Origin: JABAYQ01 sp049890095
GTDB lineage: Bacteria > Bacteroidota > Bacteroidia > Flavobacteriales > UBA7312
Reading direction: 5' to 3'
Length of the DNA stretch: 64,000 nucleotides
Assembly: GCA_049890095.1 (NCBI GenBank)
Contig: JBMHCD010000005.1
Coordinates: forward strand, 62,001-126,000
This document shows positions 61,741-64,000 of this stretch, piece after piece (the first letter of the stretch is position 1; every line of letters begins with the position of its first letter). The notes beneath the pieces are model-generated. The model had not been told where the DNA came from. It worked only from the letters and a program-made list of their open reading frames with translations, and did no database searches. The position numbers were made by a program, and so were the translations under genes.

Positions 61741-63482
61741 AAAATATTAAAAAGGTTTATGATTTTCCTCTTTTTAAAAGGGTACTAAAATATGTTGTTC
61801 CATATAACAAAACTTTTTATGTCACGACTTTTTTGGCAGTTTTATTATCTTTTTTGTCACCATTAAGACCCATGTTAATTCAACATGCTTTTGACAATTA
61901 TATTTTGATTCCAGATTTAAATATGCTTCAAAAAATTACGATTTTATTGATTGTATTGCTAGTTTTAGAAAGTATAGTTCAGTTTTTCTATACGTATGGA
62001 GCAAACATATTAGGTCAAAGTGTTATCAGAGACTTAAGAATGCAGGTTTACAATAAAATATTGGAGTTTAAGCATTCATATTTTGATAAAAATCCTATTG
62101 GTGCGTTAGTTACTAGAGTTGTTTCAGATATTGAAACAGTCGCAGATATATTCTCTCAAGGTTTTCTTATCATAGTTGGTGATATTTTAAAATTATTAGT
62201 TGTTATAATTGTAATGTTTGTTACAGATTGGAGATTAGCATTATTTAGTTTAGCATCTATTCCGGTTTTAATTGTTGCAACAAATTGGTTTAAAAGATCT
62301 ATAAAGGCATCTTTTCAGGATGTAAGAACTAAAGTTTCTGAGTTAAATACTTTTGTGCAAGAGAGAATTGTTGGTATCTCAATAGTTCAATTGTTTAATA
62401 GGGAAAGAATTGAATCTGAAAAATTTGAAAGAATCAATAAAGATCATATGGATGCTCATATTCGTTCTATTTGGTATTATTCTATTTTTTTTCCAATTGT
62501 AGAAATACTTTCTGCAGTATCCATAGGGCTTTTGATTTGGTGGGGTGGAGTATCTGTTGTAAATGGAGATGAGGTTACTTTAGGAGAACTTATAGCCTTT
62601 ATATTATATATTCATATGTTATTTCGTCCTATTCGTCAATTAGCAGATCGTTTTAATGTACTGCAAATGGGAATGGTAGCTTCAGAGAGAGTGTTTAAAG
62701 TTTTGGATACCGATTCAAAAATAAAAAATGAAGGGAATGTAGCTTTTGAAACCATATCAAAGTCAATTGAATTTAAAAATGTTTGGTTTGCATACAATGA
62801 AGATGACTGGGTATTAAAAAATGTATCTTTTGAACTTAAAGTCGGTGAAACATTAGCAATAGTTGGAGCTACAGGCTCTGGGAAGTCTACAATTGTTAAT
62901 ATTCTATTAAGAAATTATGAAATCTCTAAGGGAGAAATATTTATTGACGGAGTTCCCTTTGGGAATTATGAATTAAATTCTTTGAGAAAAAATATATCAT
63001 TAGTTTTACAAGATGTATTCTTATTCTCCGATTCTATATTAAACAACGTCACTTTAAAAGAAGATATTTCATTGGAAAAGGTGAAACAATGTGCTAAAGA
63101 ATTAGATATTGATGGATTTATTTCTCGTTTGCCAAATGATTACAATTATAATGTCAAAGAAAGAGGGGCGATGTTGTCTGTAGGTCAAAAACAATTACTC
63201 TCATTACTAAGAGCATATGTAAACAGTCCAAAATTATTAATTTTGGATGAAGCCACTTCTAGCATTGATTCTGAAAGCGAAGTATTAATACAAAAAGCAA
63301 TAAACAAACTTACTGAAAATAGAACTTCAATTGTGATTGCACACCGACTAGCGACCATTCAAAATGCAAGCAAAATTATGGTTTTAGAAAAAGGTGAAAT
63401 TATTGAAATTGGTACTCATCAAGAGCTTTTAAAGTTGGATAATGCATACAAGAAATTATATGACTTGCAGTTTAAAGATTAA
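61731..63482 (+). CDS. ABC exporter, fused permease and ATPase (MsbA-like)
   Basis: A 583-residue half-transporter: six-helix membrane domain (about 15-310) and nucleotide-binding domain (about 345-583). Walker A GATGSGKST is at 379-387, the signature LSVGQKQ at 482-488, Walker B LLILDEATSS at 502-511 and the H-loop IVIAHRLAT. The signature has V in place of the usual G in LSGGQ. It resembles lipid A or multidrug exporters; the actual substrate is unknown. It is translationally coupled to truA. Confidence 0.93.
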   Translation: MAVENIKKVYDFPLFKRVLKYVVPYNKTFYVTTFLAVLLSFLSPLRPMLIQHAFDNYILIPDLNMLQKITILLIVLLVLESIVQFFYTYGANILGQSVIRDLRMQVYNKILEFKHSYFDKNPIGALVTRVVSDIETVADIFSQGFLIIVGDILKLLVVIIVMFVTDWRLALFSLASIPVLIVATNWFKRSIKASFQDVRTKVSELNTFVQERIVGISIVQLFNRERIESEKFERINKDHMDAHIRSIWYYSIFFPIVEILSAVSIGLLIWWGGVSVVNGDEVTLGELIAFILYIHMLFRPIRQLADRFNVLQMGMVASERVFKVLDTDSKIKNEGNVAFETISKSIEFKNVWFAYNEDDWVLKNVSFELKVGETLAIVGATGSGKSTIVNILLRNYEISKGEIFIDGVPFGNYELNSLRKNISLVLQDVFLFSDSILNNVTLKEDISLEKVKQCAKELDIDGFISRLPNDYNYNVKERGAMLSVGQKQLLSLLRAYVNSPKLLILDEATSSIDSESEVLIQKAINKLTENRTSIVIAHRLATIQNASKIMVLEKGEIIEIGTHQELLKLDNAYKKLYDLQFKD

Positions 63483-63561
63483 GTCTTTTGCGTGTTAAAA
63501 TTTCTATCTAATAACGTTCAATTATTTTTTTGTAAATTGCAAGCTTAACTTATACGTAGAT

Positions 63562-64000
63562 ATGAAACTATTTTCTTTCTTTAAGCATGTACTTTTTTTA
63601 GCTGTGATATTTTTTTCTTTTAATTCAAAAGCTCAAATCACAGTTGATACTGATATTCCTTATAACTCTCCGATATTTCTTATCGATAGTTTATTGTTAG
63701 GAAGTGGAGTTGAAGCATCCAATCATGAGTTTGATGGAGACCCAATTCAAATAGGTTTTTTTAATGGTCTTGCAAGTAATATAGGGTTGGACAGTGGAAT
63801 TGTTATGTCTACAGGAGATGTTAGAATTTTACAGCCAGGATTTGTTTTAGGTGAAATACCAAATAGTAATGCTGATGATCCAGACTTACTGACTGTAGCT
63901 AATTCTGTTCCTGCACTTATAGGTCAAAACTTTACTGTTAATAGTGTAAATGATGTGGTAATTCTTGAGTTTGATTTTGTACCTACCTCTTCAGAATTAT
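63562..64000 (+). CDS. Secreted choice-of-anchor L domain protein, C-terminus cut by window edge
   Basis: From the ATG at 63562, 146 residues are visible before the window ends. A signal peptide (1-24, ending SKAQ) is followed by the choice-of-anchor L pattern: LIDSLLLGSGVEASN, IGFFNGLASNIGLDSGIVMS, and the late VVILEFDFVPTSSEL. In Bacteroidota this domain usually heads very large surface proteins ending in a T9SS or PKD/gliding-motility CTD; that part is outside the window. Confidence 0.85.
   Translation, partial: MKLFSFFKHVLFLAVIFFSFNSKAQITVDTDIPYNSPIFLIDSLLLGSGVEASNHEFDGDPIQIGFFNGLASNIGLDSGIVMSTGDVRILQPGFVLGEIPNSNADDPDLLTVANSVPALIGQNFTVNSVNDVVILEFDFVPTSSEL

Noticed and set aside
1..64000. 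CRISPR arrays, insertion sequences, toxin-antitoxin or restriction genes
   Set aside because: No regularly spaced repeats, transposase motifs or defence-family proteins were seen on either strand.

Overview
The window is low-G+C DNA (roughly one third G+C by eye) from a member of the Bacteroidota, most likely Flavobacteriales. Several signs agree. Secreted proteins carry C-terminal sorting domains of the type IX secretion system. There is a complete Bat (aerotolerance) operon. Families typical of the phylum are present (DUF4293, DUF4159, DUF2147, TlpA with DUF4369, YtxJ). Promoter -7 boxes have the form TAnnTTTG, and start codons lack Shine-Dalgarno sequences. TGA is used as a stop, so the code is standard. 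No integrase, transposase, CRISPR array or prophage was seen. The window is mostly core chromosome.

Layout. 1-6.3 kb: rmuC (cut by the window edge), an L,D-transpeptidase, ung, a small lipoprotein-ytxJ-lipA group, and a large secreted beta-propeller protein. 6.3-18.7 kb: gap, then a long leftward block lpxH-tlpA-like-gatB-hemL-hemB-hemF-hemE-hemD-hemC-hemA-hemH. This block encodes heme synthesis from glutamyl-tRNA to heme, except for protoporphyrinogen oxidase. 18.7-26 kb: a decayed LytS-type sensor kinase, a thioredoxin-like protein, an SRPBCC protein, a Cys-rich repeat protein, tsaD, ribBA, a DUF2147 protein, a candidate small RNA and a hotdog thioesterase. 26-29 kb: surE, a small membrane protein, lpxB and a collapsed comEC. 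29-43 kb: histidine catabolism (ftcD, hutI, and separately hutH), shikimate genes (aroC, aroK), a dicarboxylate symporter, a PorE-like OmpA protein, rplS-trmD, a broken S74 fibre-type gene, tRNA-Leu and tRNA-Lys. 43-52 kb: a methyltransferase, an AI-2E-type permease, a DUF4159 protein, rsmE, a class IV aminotransferase, yqgE, an MBL hydrolase, mpl and rho. 52-60.9 kb: a DUF4293 protein, a phosphoesterase, and the eight-gene operon moxR-DUF58-DUF4381-like-batA-batB-batC-batD-batE. 61-64 kb: truA, an MsbA-like ABC exporter and the start of an adhesin-like choice-of-anchor L protein.

No new multi-gene defence or mobile system is visible. The observations most worth following are: (i) a roughly 78-nt promoter-to-terminator unit at 25.4-25.5 kb that looks like an unannotated small RNA; (ii) three genes (comEC, an S74 fibre gene, a LytS kinase) broken by loss of sequence together with a frameshift, which suggests ongoing loss of competence and surface or regulatory functions; (iii) an lpxH whose conserved N-terminus has no ATG, GTG or TTG start; (iv) -7 boxes lying 4-8 nt from start codons, implying leaderless mRNAs; and (v) a transcription-terminator hairpin lying directly against the gap start codon.
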